Shown here: in pieces, positions 48,829 through 59,776 of the stretch
Layout: each line of letters opens with the position of its first letter
Numbering within the stretch: the first letter of the stretch is position 1
NCBI RefSeq assembly: GCF_004923295.1
Contig: NZ_CP039634.1
Location: forward strand, 1,764,001 to 1,828,000
DNA: 64,000 nucleotides
From: Azospirillum sp. TSH100
Lineage (GTDB): Bacteria; Pseudomonadota; Alphaproteobacteria; Azospirillales; Azospirillaceae
Direction: 5' to 3'
The notes under the pieces: model-generated
What the model was told of the DNA's origin: nothing
Databases searched by the model: none
Seen by the model: only the letters and a program-made list of their open reading frames with translations
Made by a program: the position numbers and the translations under genes

Positions 48829-49551
48829 ATGACCGTTCGCCTCCTGTTCCTTGCCATTCTGGGCATGCTGCTGGCAGCCTCACCGGCCGCGGCACAGGCC
48901 AGCGGTTGCTCCGGTTTTCCGCCGGCTAAGCTGGATCTCGAAACCGTGCTGGCGCCGATCCAGCGCGACGATGCGCTGACGATTGCGCAGCTCACCCGCC
49001 TGCCGGGACGCACGCCGGGACCGGTCAGCGCCGCCGACAGCCATGTGCTCGGACTGACCCAGGCGCGTTATGGTGAACAATCGCAAGTGTCCGCCCTGTT
49101 CAAGACGATGGGCGACGGCACCTACTGCGCGTCGGCCAGCGCCCTGACGATCAGCTTCGGCTTCCAGCAGCGCGTCGTCCATGTCGCCAGGGAGATACCG
49201 GCCAATTCATGTCTGTATGGCGAGGTTCTGGCCCACGAGATGCGCCATGTCGCGGTGGACGAGGCTCTCCTTCAGGAGATGATGCCGCAGATCCGCAGCC
49301 AGTTGGATCAGGTGATCGCGGGGATGGCGCCGGTCCGGTCCCGCAGCCAGTCGCAGGCGATGGCGGCGATCCGCCGTCCGCTCGAATCGGCGATGCGGCG
49401 GATCATGCAGGACTTCGGCCGCGAACGCGACCGTCGGCAGGCCCAGGTCGACACCGTCGAGGAGTATGAGCGGGTCAGCCGGGTGTGCAACGGCGAGGCG
49501 CGCAATTACCTGCCGAAGCCCGCCACGCGGCGGACCGTTCGCCAGGGCTGA
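48829..49551 (+). CDS. Secreted protein with HExxH motif (putative metallopeptidase)
   Basis: From the ATG at 48829 this is a 240-aa protein with a Sec signal peptide (LLFLAILGMLLAASPAAAQA). The mature part contains LAHEMRHVAVDEALL, an HExxH zinc-site motif as in DUF922-like or other minimal metallopeptidases, with Cys residues nearby (ANSCLYGEV, GTYCAS). The C-terminal ~80 residues are helical and very Arg/Gln-rich (RSRSQSQAMAAIRR). I do not recognise a named family; protease activity is inferred only from the motif and export. Confidence 0.85.
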   Translation: MTVRLLFLAILGMLLAASPAAAQASGCSGFPPAKLDLETVLAPIQRDDALTIAQLTRLPGRTPGPVSAADSHVLGLTQARYGEQSQVSALFKTMGDGTYCASASALTISFGFQQRVVHVAREIPANSCLYGEVLAHEMRHVAVDEALLQEMMPQIRSQLDQVIAGMAPVRSRSQSQAMAAIRRPLESAMRRIMQDFGRERDRRQAQVDTVEEYERVSRVCNGEARNYLPKPATRRTVRQG

Positions 49552-49558
49552 AGACCCC

Positions 49559-49903
49559 TCAGCGCTTGCGCCGCCGGCGGTCGGTGGCGTGACCGTCAAC
49601 GTACTCTGGCGGTTTGCGGCGGACCCAGCCGATGAAGGCGGCGATGTCGGGATGGCCGCGAAGCGCATCGATCCCGTGATACTGGTCGCGCAACTGCTGT
49701 TCGGTCAGCACCGCATGGATCTTCGCATGGCAGATGCGGTGCATCGTCACCGTCTCCCGTCCGCCATAGGTGCGGGGGACGAGATGGTGTTCGTTCAGGC
49801 TGGCGCCGGGCACCATGGGCCGGCCGCAGAGCGGGCAGGCGGGACGGTCGGACCGGGTCACCGGCGCAGGACTGGTGGCGAAGCGATGATCTGGCAGGCG
49901 CAT
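49559..49903 (-). CDS. HNH-domain protein
   Basis: This short protein has a zinc-type HNH fold: CPLCGRPMVPG, NEHHLVPRTYGG, and MHRICHAKIHAVL, with both Cys pairs and the catalytic His present. I took the ATG at 49903 (114 aa, MRLPDHRF); a longer frame reaches 49999 but crosses the carA terminator. HNH proteins of this size act as nickases or endonucleases, but many resident ones have unknown roles. It ends 7 bp from the convergent secreted-protein gene. Confidence 0.85.
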   Translation of the reverse strand: MRLPDHRFATSPAPVTRSDRPACPLCGRPMVPGASLNEHHLVPRTYGGRETVTMHRICHAKIHAVLTEQQLRDQYHGIDALRGHPDIAAFIGWVRRKPPEYVDGHATDRRRRKR

Positions 49904-49967
49904 TCCAAACCATATGGTCTGATCGGTCGGCCGGCCAAGATGGCTGTGACAGGTCGGTACTCCAATG

Positions 49968-49996
49968 AAAAAGGGGAGCCGCCATCGCGACTCCCC
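49968..49996 (-). terminator. Rho-independent terminator after carA
   Basis: On the minus strand a GGGGAG...CTCCCC stem (49973-49978 with 49991-49996, extended by CGC/GCG after one mismatch) is followed by TTTTT (plus-strand A at 49968-49972). It begins 27 bp past the carA stop. Confidence 0.8.
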
Positions 49997-50022
49997 CATT
50001 CTCCAACGAACCCTGTCCGGTT

Positions 50023-51195
50023 TCAGGCCGCCTTCTTCTCGGCGATCAGCTGGACGAAGCGGTCGAACAGATAGTGGCTGTCCTGCGGACCGGGCGAGGC
50101 TTCCGGGTGGTACTGCACCGAGAAGACAGGCTTGCCCTTCAGGCGGATGCCCTCGTTGGTGCCGTCGAACAGGCTGACATGGGTGACCTCGGCGTCGGCC
50201 GGCAGGGTTTCCGGCACCACGACGAAGCCGTGGTTCTGGCTGGTGATCTCCACCCGGCCGCTGGCGAGATCCTTGACCGGATGGTTGGCGCCGCGGTGGC
50301 CCTGCTGCATCTTGGTGGTCTTGGCGCCCAGCGCCAGCGACAGCATCTGGTGGCCGAGGCAGATGCCGAACATCGGCACACCGGTGTCGAGCAGGCCCTT
50401 GATGGTCGGCACGGCATATTCGCCGGTGGCGGCGGGGTCGCCGGGGCCGTTGGACAGGAAGACGCCGTCCGGCTGGTGGCGCATCACGTCCTCGACCGTG
50501 GCGGTGGACGGAACCACCGTCACCTTGCAGCCGGCGGCGGCGAGGCAGCGCAGGATGTTGCGCTTGGCGCCATAGTCGATGGCGACGACATGGTACTGCG
50601 GCTTGTCCTGGGTGGCGTAGCCGCCGCCGATGGTCCAGCCGGCCTCGGTCCAGTCATAGGTCTGGCGGCAGGACACGTCCTTGGCCAGATCCATGCCCTC
50701 CAGACCCGGCCAGCCCTTGGCCTTGGCGACCAGCGCCTCGATGTCGAACTTGCCGTCAGGCGCATGGGCGACGACGCCGTTGGGCGCGCCCAGATCGCGG
50801 ATGCGGCGGGTCAGCCGGCGGGTGTCGATGCCGGCCAGGCCGACGAGGCCGTAGCTCTTCAGCCAGTCGTCCAGATGGCGGGTGGCGCGCCAGTTGGACG
50901 GGTCGGTGATGTCGGCGCGCAGGATCAGGCCGCGTGCGGCGGGCGTGATCGTCTCGATGTCTTCGGCGTTGGCGCCGGTGTTGCCGATGTGCGGGAAGGT
51001 GAAGGTGATGATCTGGCCGGCATAGCTGGGATCGGTCAGGATCTCCTGATAGCCGGTCATGGAGGTGTTGAAGCACACCTCGCCCACCGAATCCCCCGTG
51101 GCGCCGATGCCTCGGCCGCGGAACACGGTGCCGTCGGCCAGGACCAGGACGCCGGTGTGAACCGCATTGTCGGAGGGGGGAGTGGCGAGAGTCAT
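50023..51195 (-). CDS. carA: Carbamoyl-phosphate synthase small subunit
   Basis: CarA is the glutaminase subunit that supplies ammonia to CarB for arginine and pyrimidine synthesis. The 390-aa protein has the CPSase_sm N-terminal domain (GVLVLADGTVFRGRGIG, NTSMTGYQEILTDPSYAGQ) and a class I glutamine amidotransferase domain with Cys in FGICLGHQML and His/Glu in QYHPEASPGP. A GGAAGG ribosome site marks the ATG at 51195. carB is not adjacent: a terminator and an HNH gene follow. Confidence 0.97.
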   Translation of the reverse strand: MTLATPPSDNAVHTGVLVLADGTVFRGRGIGATGDSVGEVCFNTSMTGYQEILTDPSYAGQIITFTFPHIGNTGANAEDIETITPAARGLILRADITDPSNWRATRHLDDWLKSYGLVGLAGIDTRRLTRRIRDLGAPNGVVAHAPDGKFDIEALVAKAKGWPGLEGMDLAKDVSCRQTYDWTEAGWTIGGGYATQDKPQYHVVAIDYGAKRNILRCLAAAGCKVTVVPSTATVEDVMRHQPDGVFLSNGPGDPAATGEYAVPTIKGLLDTGVPMFGICLGHQMLSLALGAKTTKMQQGHRGANHPVKDLASGRVEITSQNHGFVVVPETLPADAEVTHVSLFDGTNEGIRLKGKPVFSVQYHPEASPGPQDSHYLFDRFVQLIAEKKAA

Positions 51196-51559
51196 TCCAG
51201 TGAACCTTCCCAAAAACCGCGGCCGGCGACGGATCGGGTGATCGGCGGAACGGCGACGGCCTAGCGTCCCGCCGGGCGCGCACACGTAGCCGCTCGCACC
51301 CCACCTCCGCCGGAATGGGCGATGACGTGGGATCGAGTGGGCTGATCGGATGGGCCGGACATCCTATATGACGATTGGACGCCCGATTTCCAGCAATAGC
51401 TTTGCAAGGCGGCCCTGATCCGCCGACAAAGTCGGGTGGTGCGGGCCGCCCATTCGCTGGCCGGGGCTTTTGCCATGGAAATCGGCGGCCATTTTCGGAA
51501 TAGTCGGCTGTCCGGCTGGAGCCTCCTTTCCCGGCCCGACGAAGCAAGGAAGACAGGAC
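51196..51559 (+). other. Divergent intergenic region between carA and yqeY
   Basis: No gene, tRNA or known RNA element is visible in this 364-bp gap. It must hold the carA promoter (minus) and the promoter of the yqeY-dnaG-rpoD direction (plus). I could not pick clear -35/-10 boxes. Confidence 0.4.
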
Positions 51560-52024
51560 ATGACGCTGCGCACGCAGTTCACCGACAGCCTCAAGGATGC
51601 GATGCGCGCGAAGGACCAGCGCGCGGTGTCCACCATTCGCATGATCCTCGCCGGCCTGAAGGACCGCGACATCGCCGCCCGCACCCGCGGCGTGACCGAC
51701 GGCATTGACGAGGCGGAGATCCTGTCGATGCTGCAGACCCTGGTGAAGCAGCGCAACGAATCGGCGGGGCTGTACGAGCAGGGCGGCCGTCCCGAACTGG
51801 CCCAGCAGGAGCGCGAGGAGATCGCGGTCATCGAACGCTTCCTGCCGAAGCAGATGAGCGACGAGGAGGCCGGCGCCGCCATCGACGCCATCGTCACCGA
51901 ACTGGGTGCGGTCAGCATCAAGGACATGGGCAAGGTGATGGCCGAGCTGAAGGCCCGCCATGCCGGCCAAATGGACTTCGCCAAGGCCGGCGGTCTGGTG
52001 AAGGCGCGGTTGTCCGGCAAGTAA
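51560..52024 (+). CDS. GatB/YqeY domain protein
   Basis: This 154-aa helical protein corresponds to the GatB C-terminal-like YqeY family: LRTQFTDSLKDAMRAKDQRAVSTIRMIL, MLQTLVKQRNESAGLYEQGGR, and IERFLPKQMSDEE. YqeY resembles the tRNA-binding tail of GatB but stands alone and has no proven role. Its location before dnaG-rpoD is conserved in alphaproteobacteria. The start at 51560 follows a GGAAGACAGGAC ribosome region. Confidence 0.94.
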   Translation: MTLRTQFTDSLKDAMRAKDQRAVSTIRMILAGLKDRDIAARTRGVTDGIDEAEILSMLQTLVKQRNESAGLYEQGGRPELAQQEREEIAVIERFLPKQMSDEEAGAAIDAIVTELGAVSIKDMGKVMAELKARHAGQMDFAKAGGLVKARLSGK

Positions 52025-52115
52025 GGCCGGGCCGAAGGGGCGCTGGCCGCCGAGGGGGAACCCGAGGCTAGGCTTGCGCCCCGGGGTGGCGTGCAGCAGT
52101 CGGGAGGACGGTGGA

Positions 52116-52712
52116 ATGGTCGCGGTCCGCAAGCCCACTTTCTCACGCATGACCGTCGCGGAGTTCCTGGACTGGAACGGCGACGGCACCGACACGCGGT
52201 ACGAGTTGGTGAATGGCGAACCGCGCGCCATGGCGCCGGCGAGCATCACCCACGGCATCCTGCAAAGCACGGTCGCCCGTCTGATCGGAAATCATCTGGC
52301 CGACCGGGCGCCCGGCTGCCACATAGTGACCGCGCCCGGTGTGCAGCCCCGAGTCCGCTCCAGCCACAACATGCGTATCCCTGACCTGGGCGTGACCTGC
52401 ACCCCCGACGAACGGGGACTGCGGACGCTGCCCGATCCGGTCCTGCTGATCGAGATCCTCTCGCCCAGCAACGAGGCCGAGACCTGGGAGAATGTCTGGA
52501 CCTACACCACGCTGCCGTCGGTCCGTGAGATTTTGGTGCTGTGGACGGCCGGGATCGGTGCGGAGCTTCTGCGCCGGCAGGCGGACGGAAGCTGGCCGGA
52601 GAGCCCATCGGTGATCATGGCGGATGATGCGCTGGGTCTGGAAAGTATCGGCTATGAGGTTCTCCTGAGCAGACTCTATGCCGGGACGCATCTCGTCAGG
52701 CAACCTGACTGA
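52116..52712 (+). CDS. Uma2-family (DUF820) putative endonuclease-fold protein
   Basis: This 198-aa protein belongs to the Uma2/DUF820 family with a PD-(D/E)xK-like fold: MTVAEFLDWNG, RYELVNGEPRAMAPAS, NMRIPDLGVTC and LLIEILSPSN appear in the right order. The Lys often seen in the following helix is not obvious here (ENVWTYTTLP), so activity is uncertain. A GGGAGG ribosome site precedes the ATG. The gene interrupts the usual direct yqeY-dnaG junction, which suggests insertion of an accessory gene. Confidence 0.9.
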   Translation: MVAVRKPTFSRMTVAEFLDWNGDGTDTRYELVNGEPRAMAPASITHGILQSTVARLIGNHLADRAPGCHIVTAPGVQPRVRSSHNMRIPDLGVTCTPDERGLRTLPDPVLLIEILSPSNEAETWENVWTYTTLPSVREILVLWTAGIGAELLRRQADGSWPESPSVIMADDALGLESIGYEVLLSRLYAGTHLVRQPD

Positions 52713-52829
52713 CCTGCGCCATCTGCGCCCTTGGGGGCGGCGGCGCTGGTTCCCATACTATGCCTCTGCTATAGCCTAGCGCCCATCGCCTCCGCCTGAT
52801 GCCCTCTGTAGCCCGGTGACCGTTCGACC

Positions 52830-54737
52830 ATGGCCTTCCCGCCCCAATTCCTGGAAGAACTGCGCACCCGGCTGACCCTGTCGGAAGTGGTCTCCAAGCG
52901 GTTGCGGCTGATTCGCGCCGGGCGGGAGTACAAGGCGCCCTGTCCCTTCCACAATGAGAAGTCGCCGTCCTTCTACGTCAATGACCAGAAGGGCTTCTTC
53001 CATTGCTTCGGCTGCGGGGCCCATGGCGACATCATCGGCTTCGTCATGCGCCACGACAATCTCGGCTTCCCCGAGGCTGTCGAGCATCTGGCGGGAGAGG
53101 CCGGGCTGCCGGTGCCGCGTCCGACCGAGGAGGACCGGCAGCGCTACGAGAAGCGCAAGACCCTGCATGACCTTGTCGAGCAGGCGACGCGCTGGTTCGA
53201 GCAGCAGCTTCACACAGCCGCCGGGCGGCCGGGGCTGGACTATTTCCTGCGGCGCGGGCTGGATGGCGAGACCATCGCCCGCTTCCGGCTGGGCTTTGCG
53301 CCCGGTGATTCGAACGCGTTGCGGACCTATCTCGGCAAACAGGGCTTTTCCGACGACGACATGGTCAATGCCGGGCTGCTGAAGCGGCCGGACGACGGCC
53401 GGTCGCCCTACAGCTTCTTCCGCAACCGCGTCATGTTCCCGGTCACCGACAGGCGCGGGCAGGTGGTCGCTTTCGGCGGCCGCATCCTGGAGGGTGACGG
53501 GCCGAAATACGTCAACACCGCCGACACGCCGCTCTTCCACAAGGGCACGCTGCTCTACGGCCTGTCGCGGGCCCGGCAGGCGGCGGCGGACGGCAAGCCG
53601 GTGATCGTCGCCGAAGGCTACATGGACGTGATCGCGCTGGTCCGCGCCGGATTCGAGGGGGCGGTGGCCCCGCTGGGCACCGCGCTGACCGAGACCCAGG
53701 TGCAGGAGTTGTGGAAGCTGATCCCGGCGGCGGAGAAGGTGCCCTTTCTGTGCTTCGACGGCGACAATGCGGGCCGGCGCGCGGCGTGGCGGGCGGTGGA
53801 GCGCATCCTGCCGCACCTCGCCCCCGGCCAGTCGGCCCGCGTCGCCTTCCTGCCGGATGGGGAGGATCCCGACAGCCTGATCCGCGCCCAGGGTCCGAAG
53901 GCGATGGGGGCGGTGCTGGAAGCGGCGATCCCGCTGTCCGACGCGCTATGGCGGATGGAGAGCGAAGGCCGGCCGACCGATACGCCGGAGGCCAAGGCCG
54001 CGGTGAAGGCGGCGCTGGAGGCCCGCGTCGCCACCATCGCCGACCGCGACGTCCAGAGCTTCTACCGCACCGAGATGCGCCGCCGCGTCGACGAGGCCTT
54101 CGCCCCGGTGCGGCAGGGCTACAACCGCGGGCCGTGGGTGCCGGGGCAGGGGCGGGGTCGCTTCGGCGAAGCGCCGCGCCGCCATGTACCGGGCACGCCG
54201 GGACGCCTGACCTCCAAGCCGGTGGGGGAGGGGCGCGGCCGTGCGTCCCGCCTTGCCTCCATGCGGGAGCGCGTCCTGCTGGCGACGCTGATCAACCATC
54301 CGGACCTGTTCGGCGAACTGGCCGAGCCGCTGGGGCTGTTGCCATTCGGTGACCCGGAACTGGAAAAACTGCGCTGGGCGGTCATGGAATGCCTCTCCGA
54401 CGACCGCAACCACGACTCGACACTTGACGCCGCTGCGCTTTGTCGCCACTTGTCATCCGCCGGCCATGAGACGATGGTCGGTGCTTTGCTAAGCGAGTCG
54501 ACCTATGTCCATGCCGGCTTCGCCCGTCCGGACGCCTCCACGGAGGATGCACGGAAGGGATGGTGGCCTGCGTGGCGGCATCTGCATCACGAGCGGGTGC
54601 TCGACGATCTTAGGGAAGCGAAGGCGGCTCTGACCCGTGACAACAGCGAGGCCAACTTCGCGAGGGTCGTGGCTCTTCAGCAGGAGGTCATAAAGTCCGG
54701 CCTGGGTATCGCGGACAGTGACTTTGACGATGTCTGA
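52830..54737 (+). CDS. dnaG: DNA primase
   Basis: DnaG makes RNA primers at the replication fork. The 635-aa protein has the N-terminal CHC2 zinc finger (CPFHNEKSPSFYV, FHCFGCGAHGD). The TOPRIM core follows (VIVAEGYMDVIAL as the Glu motif, FLCFDGDNAGRRAA as the DxD motif), then a C-terminal helicase-binding region after a basic/Gly-rich linker (~430-475). It is followed by rpoD after 213 bp, the macromolecular-synthesis arrangement without rpsU. Confidence 0.97.
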   Translation: MAFPPQFLEELRTRLTLSEVVSKRLRLIRAGREYKAPCPFHNEKSPSFYVNDQKGFFHCFGCGAHGDIIGFVMRHDNLGFPEAVEHLAGEAGLPVPRPTEEDRQRYEKRKTLHDLVEQATRWFEQQLHTAAGRPGLDYFLRRGLDGETIARFRLGFAPGDSNALRTYLGKQGFSDDDMVNAGLLKRPDDGRSPYSFFRNRVMFPVTDRRGQVVAFGGRILEGDGPKYVNTADTPLFHKGTLLYGLSRARQAAADGKPVIVAEGYMDVIALVRAGFEGAVAPLGTALTETQVQELWKLIPAAEKVPFLCFDGDNAGRRAAWRAVERILPHLAPGQSARVAFLPDGEDPDSLIRAQGPKAMGAVLEAAIPLSDALWRMESEGRPTDTPEAKAAVKAALEARVATIADRDVQSFYRTEMRRRVDEAFAPVRQGYNRGPWVPGQGRGRFGEAPRRHVPGTPGRLTSKPVGEGRGRASRLASMRERVLLATLINHPDLFGELAEPLGLLPFGDPELEKLRWAVMECLSDDRNHDSTLDAAALCRHLSSAGHETMVGALLSESTYVHAGFARPDASTEDARKGWWPAWRHLHHERVLDDLREAKAALTRDNSEANFARVVALQQEVIKSGLGIADSDFDDV

Positions 54738-54950
54738 CGGTTGACGATGCATATCGTCGCCAATCGGTCATCGGTTGATGAGTACTCGGTTTACGGGTAC
54801 AGGGCAACAGGACGGGGCCGCATGACAGGTTCTGTGATGGCGGGTTCTGGGTAGATACATGGTTTGGGGGTGGGGCGGACGGGCCGGGCAACCGGGACCG
54901 GGCGCTCCTTTCGTCTTTATTCACTGGGGTAATGCGGGGGCACCGATCGC

Positions 54951-56951
<2,001 letters not shown>

Positions 56952-56991
56952 TTGGCATACCTGATCCGGGACAGTTGTCTTCGAGACGGAG

Positions 56992-57015
56992 CGGGGGCCA
57001 TTCGGCCCCCGTTTT
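56992..57015 (+). terminator. Rho-independent terminator after rpoD
   Basis: An 8-bp stem CGGGGGCC/GGCCCCCG pairs 56992-56999 with 57004-57011 around an ATTC loop. It is followed by TTTT CGTTTT. Confidence 0.88.
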
Positions 57016-57096
57016 CGTTTTCGGGCTTCCGCGTCGGAACGGTGAACGAGGGGTTGCATTTCCCCGAAGCTTTGTCGCAAAGTGCGCCCCGCGGTA

Positions 57097-57172
57097 GGGC
57101 CTGTAGTTCAGCGGTTAGAACGCGCCGCTCATAACGGTGTTGTCGTCGGTTCGAATCCGGCCGGGCCCACCA
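57097..57172 (+). tRNA. tRNA with CAT anticodon, most likely tRNA-Ile2
   Basis: This 76-nt cloverleaf has acceptor stem GGGCCTG with CGGGCCC and encodes CCA at its 3' end. The anticodon loop CTCATAA gives anticodon CAT at 57130-57132. The body lacks the initiator-tRNA pattern and resembles the alphaproteobacterial tRNA-Ile(CAU), whose C34 is converted to lysidine by TilS. Elongator tRNA-Met cannot be excluded by eye. Confidence 0.9.
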
Positions 57173-57490
57173 ACCATCCTCCCCCTGCGGCAAGTCGATG
57201 ACGGAGTGATCGCTATCTCCGGCGGTTACCGACATGCCCGGTTGAAGCCTTTTCGGCACAAGCGTGGCCGTATCGCACAAATTTTGCTGCAAGCCTCACA
57301 AAGTCTGGAATAAAGGATGCGCGGCGCGCGTTCGCACCCATATGCATCGGGTCTCCCCATCGGCCTTAGGGTCGAATGAGCCGGCCCGGCCCTGGAGTTG
57401 CGGCGCCGTGTCGTCCCGTCCGTCCTTTCGGGAGGAGGGGGGAGGCCATGGCGTGAGCCGTGGCGTGATCGGTAAGGATCGGGTGCGCGG
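57173..57490 (+). other. Upstream region of the ECF sigma operon
   Basis: This 318-bp gap contains no supported gene. An AT-richer patch at 57270-57315 (around GCAAGCCTCACAAAGTCTGG) could hold a promoter. I did not find a clear GGAAC/CGTT-type element, so autoregulation by the ECF sigma is not shown by the sequence. Confidence 0.4.
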
Positions 57491-58000
57491 TTGAGCAAAT
57501 TCGGGGTCGATCTGGAAGTCCACATCGCGTCCTTGCGGCGCTATGCGCGTGCGCTGCTTCGCAACGGCGCGGATGCGGAGGATCTGGTGCAGGAAGCGCT
57601 GACGCGCGCGGTGGCGCGCGCCGACAGCTTCCAGGCGGGGACGAACCTGCGGGCATGGCTTTTCACCATCCTGCACAACGTCCACGTCAATCAGGTCCGT
57701 TCCAAGGCCGCCCGACCGCAGGAGGTCGATGTCGACGACGTCGAATCCAAGCTGGTCAGCCCGCCTCGGCAGGAAGAGCGCGTCGAGTTGCGCGAAATGA
57801 TGCGTGCGGTCGACGAGTTGCCGGAGGAACAGCGCAAGGTGCTGCTTCTGGTGGCGCTGGAGGGCCTGAAATACGACGAGGTCGCCGACATGCTCGGCGT
57901 GCCGATCGGGACCGTCATGTCGCGCCTGTCCAGGGCGCGCGAGGCGGTTCGGGCGAAACTGGCGAACGAGGGTGGCGTCACCCTCCGGCGGGTGAAGTGA
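57491..58000 (+). CDS. ECF-family RNA polymerase sigma factor
   Basis: This 169-aa sigma factor has only regions 2 (RNGADAEDLVQEALTRA, LRAWLFTILHNVHVNQ) and 4 (ELPEEQRKVLLLVALEGL, EVADMLGVPIGTVMSRLSRA). It starts at TTG, with the next ATG well inside region 2, so the TTG is needed. Its stop overlaps the anti-sigma start (TGATG), meaning the two are made together. The pair resembles ECF26-like groups of alphaproteobacteria; the regulon is unknown. Confidence 0.95.
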   Translation: MSKFGVDLEVHIASLRRYARALLRNGADAEDLVQEALTRAVARADSFQAGTNLRAWLFTILHNVHVNQVRSKAARPQEVDVDDVESKLVSPPRQEERVELREMMRAVDELPEEQRKVLLLVALEGLKYDEVADMLGVPIGTVMSRLSRAREAVRAKLANEGGVTLRRVK

Positions 58001-58944
58001 TGAACGCGCATCAGGGAATGGGACGGGTCACGGAGGACGAACTCCACGCCTATGTCGATGGGCAACTGGATGGCAACCGCCGTCTGGCGGTGGAGCGATG
58101 GCTGGCCGAGGATCCGGAGGCGGCGCGCCGGGCGGAGGATTACCGCGCCCAGGCGATGCTTCTGCACGAGATGTTCGACACCGTCCTGCGCGAACCGCCG
58201 AGCGACAGGGTTCAGGAGCTGTCCGACCGGCTGAAGGGACGCATCGCCTTCAACGACAACCGTCCCGCCTGGTATGCACGTCCGTTGGTGCGTTTCGCCG
58301 CGGCGGTGATGCTGGTGGTCGCCGGTGCGGCCGGCGGCTGGATGGGCCGCGGCGTCGACCAGCAGGCCGGCGCTCCCGTCGCCCAGCAGCGCCAGACGCT
58401 GGCGACCTTCGCCCAGGAGGCGACGCAGGCCCACCGCTTCTACACGTCGGATGAACGCTTCCAGGTGGAGCTTGGCGCCGACAACCAGGATGAACTGAAC
58501 GGCTGGCTGTCCAAGCGGATGGGCCGCGACGTGTTCGGTCCGGACCTCGGCCGTGTCGGCTATCGCCTGATCGGCGGCCGGTCATTGCCGACCGACCTCG
58601 GCGCCGGCGCGCAGTACATGTACGCCAACGACGCCAACAAGCGGATCACCCTGTTCGTCGGCGCCCCCCAGGGCGGCAACCAGTCCAACTTCAGCTTCAC
58701 CCAGAACGGCGATGTCGCCACCTTCTACTGGGTCGAAGGGCCGCTGGCCTATGCGCTGGCCGGCCGCCTGTCGAAGGAGGAGCTGCTGGAGATCGCCAAG
58801 GCGGTCTATCAGGACGTGAAGGCCGGCCCGCCGCGCCGCGAGGCACCGCCGGAGCAGCCGCAGCAGCAGCAACCTCAACCGCAGCAGGAGCAGCCGGCGG
58901 GTGTGCAGCCGATCAGCGACACGCACAAGGCCAAGGAGAGCTGA
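58000..58944 (+). CDS. Membrane anti-sigma factor partner of the ECF sigma
   Basis: This 314-aa protein has a cytoplasmic anti-sigma domain at residues 1-80 (TEDELHAYVDGQL, VERWLAEDPEAARRAEDYR) without the zinc HxxxCxxC motif. One membrane helix follows at ~98-117 (FAAAVMLVVAGAAGGWMG), then a periplasmic domain (~140-275; RFYTSDERFQVELG, LGRVGYRLIGGRSLP, KRITLFV). The C-terminus is Gln/Pro-rich. It would hold the sigma at the membrane until an envelope signal arrives. Confidence 0.93.
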   Translation: MNAHQGMGRVTEDELHAYVDGQLDGNRRLAVERWLAEDPEAARRAEDYRAQAMLLHEMFDTVLREPPSDRVQELSDRLKGRIAFNDNRPAWYARPLVRFAAAVMLVVAGAAGGWMGRGVDQQAGAPVAQQRQTLATFAQEATQAHRFYTSDERFQVELGADNQDELNGWLSKRMGRDVFGPDLGRVGYRLIGGRSLPTDLGAGAQYMYANDANKRITLFVGAPQGGNQSNFSFTQNGDVATFYWVEGPLAYALAGRLSKEELLEIAKAVYQDVKAGPPRREAPPEQPQQQQPQPQQEQPAGVQPISDTHKAKES

Positions 58945-58974
58945 GAGGAAATTGGGGGGCGCCGGTGGCGCCCC

Positions 58975-59619
58975 TTATGGTTCCAGCAGATGGGCCTTCA
59001 GCCAGTCGCGCACCTCGCGGCAGACCGCCTCCGAAGCCTCCTCCAGCGCGTGGCCGGTGCCGGGGACCAGAACCAGCTTCTTCGGGTCATGCGCATTGCG
59101 GTGGACGTGGATGGAGCAGTTGGCCGGCAGGATCTCGTCGGCCTCGCCATGGATCAGCAGAACCGGGCAGGACAGGTCGCCGACCGGGTCGGTGCCATAG
59201 CTCTGGGTCGCCAGCGTCACCACGGTACAGACTGCTCCCCGGTTCGACGCCGCCGCCTGGATCACCACCGCGCCGCCGAAGGAGTGGCCGACCAGCGCCA
59301 CATGATGGATGCCCTGGCGGCCCAGGAAGCTCAGCCCGCACAGCACGTCGTACACCGCCTCTTCCAAGTCGCGCGGATCGCGGAAACGCAGGCGTAGCGA
59401 GGCGATGCCGTGGCCGGTGAAATCGGCGGCCAGACGGGGATAGAGCCCGCGTGCCGGCGTGTCGAATCCGCCGGCGATACCGCCGACCCACAGCACGGCC
59501 AGTTCTCCATCCGGCACCGGGTAATAGCGCGACTGGACCGGGCCGCGGTCGGTTTCCAGCGTCACCGGCCGAAAGCCTTCGGCGTCGGTGATGCCCATGG
59601 TGGCGTCCAGCAGAGGCAC
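58975..59619 (-). CDS. Dienelactone-hydrolase-like alpha/beta hydrolase
   Basis: From GTG 59619, preceded by GGAAGGAGG, this encodes 214 aa. Family markers: AVLWVGGIAGGFDTP near the N-terminus, the nucleophile elbow VALVGHSFGGAV (Ser), LLIHGEADEILP (acid) and GTGHALEE (His). The substrate is unknown; such small hydrolases often act on esters or lactones. It faces the anti-sigma gene (31-bp gap) and is divergent from the SRPBCC gene. Longer in-frame starts overlap that gene and lack support. Confidence 0.92.
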   Translation of the reverse strand: MPLLDATMGITDAEGFRPVTLETDRGPVQSRYYPVPDGELAVLWVGGIAGGFDTPARGLYPRLAADFTGHGIASLRLRFRDPRDLEEAVYDVLCGLSFLGRQGIHHVALVGHSFGGAVVIQAAASNRGAVCTVVTLATQSYGTDPVGDLSCPVLLIHGEADEILPANCSIHVHRNAHDPKKLVLVPGTGHALEEASEAVCREVRDWLKAHLLEP

Positions 59620-59776
59620 GGCCTCCTCCCTTCCGATCTTTGCTGCTGTAAGGCTAACAGCGCGGACGCCCTGCGGTTGCCGCTTACCACGGCGGGTGAG
59701 CGGCGGGGGAAGCAACGAAGCCGCAACCCGGCTGTTCTCCGTCCATGGTCTATGCACAGACGGGAAAGGAGCGGCG

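Noticed and set aside
49559..49903. HNH gene as part of a restriction or phage defence module
   Set aside because: No methyltransferase, specificity, helicase or phage gene is near; it stands alone between housekeeping genes.
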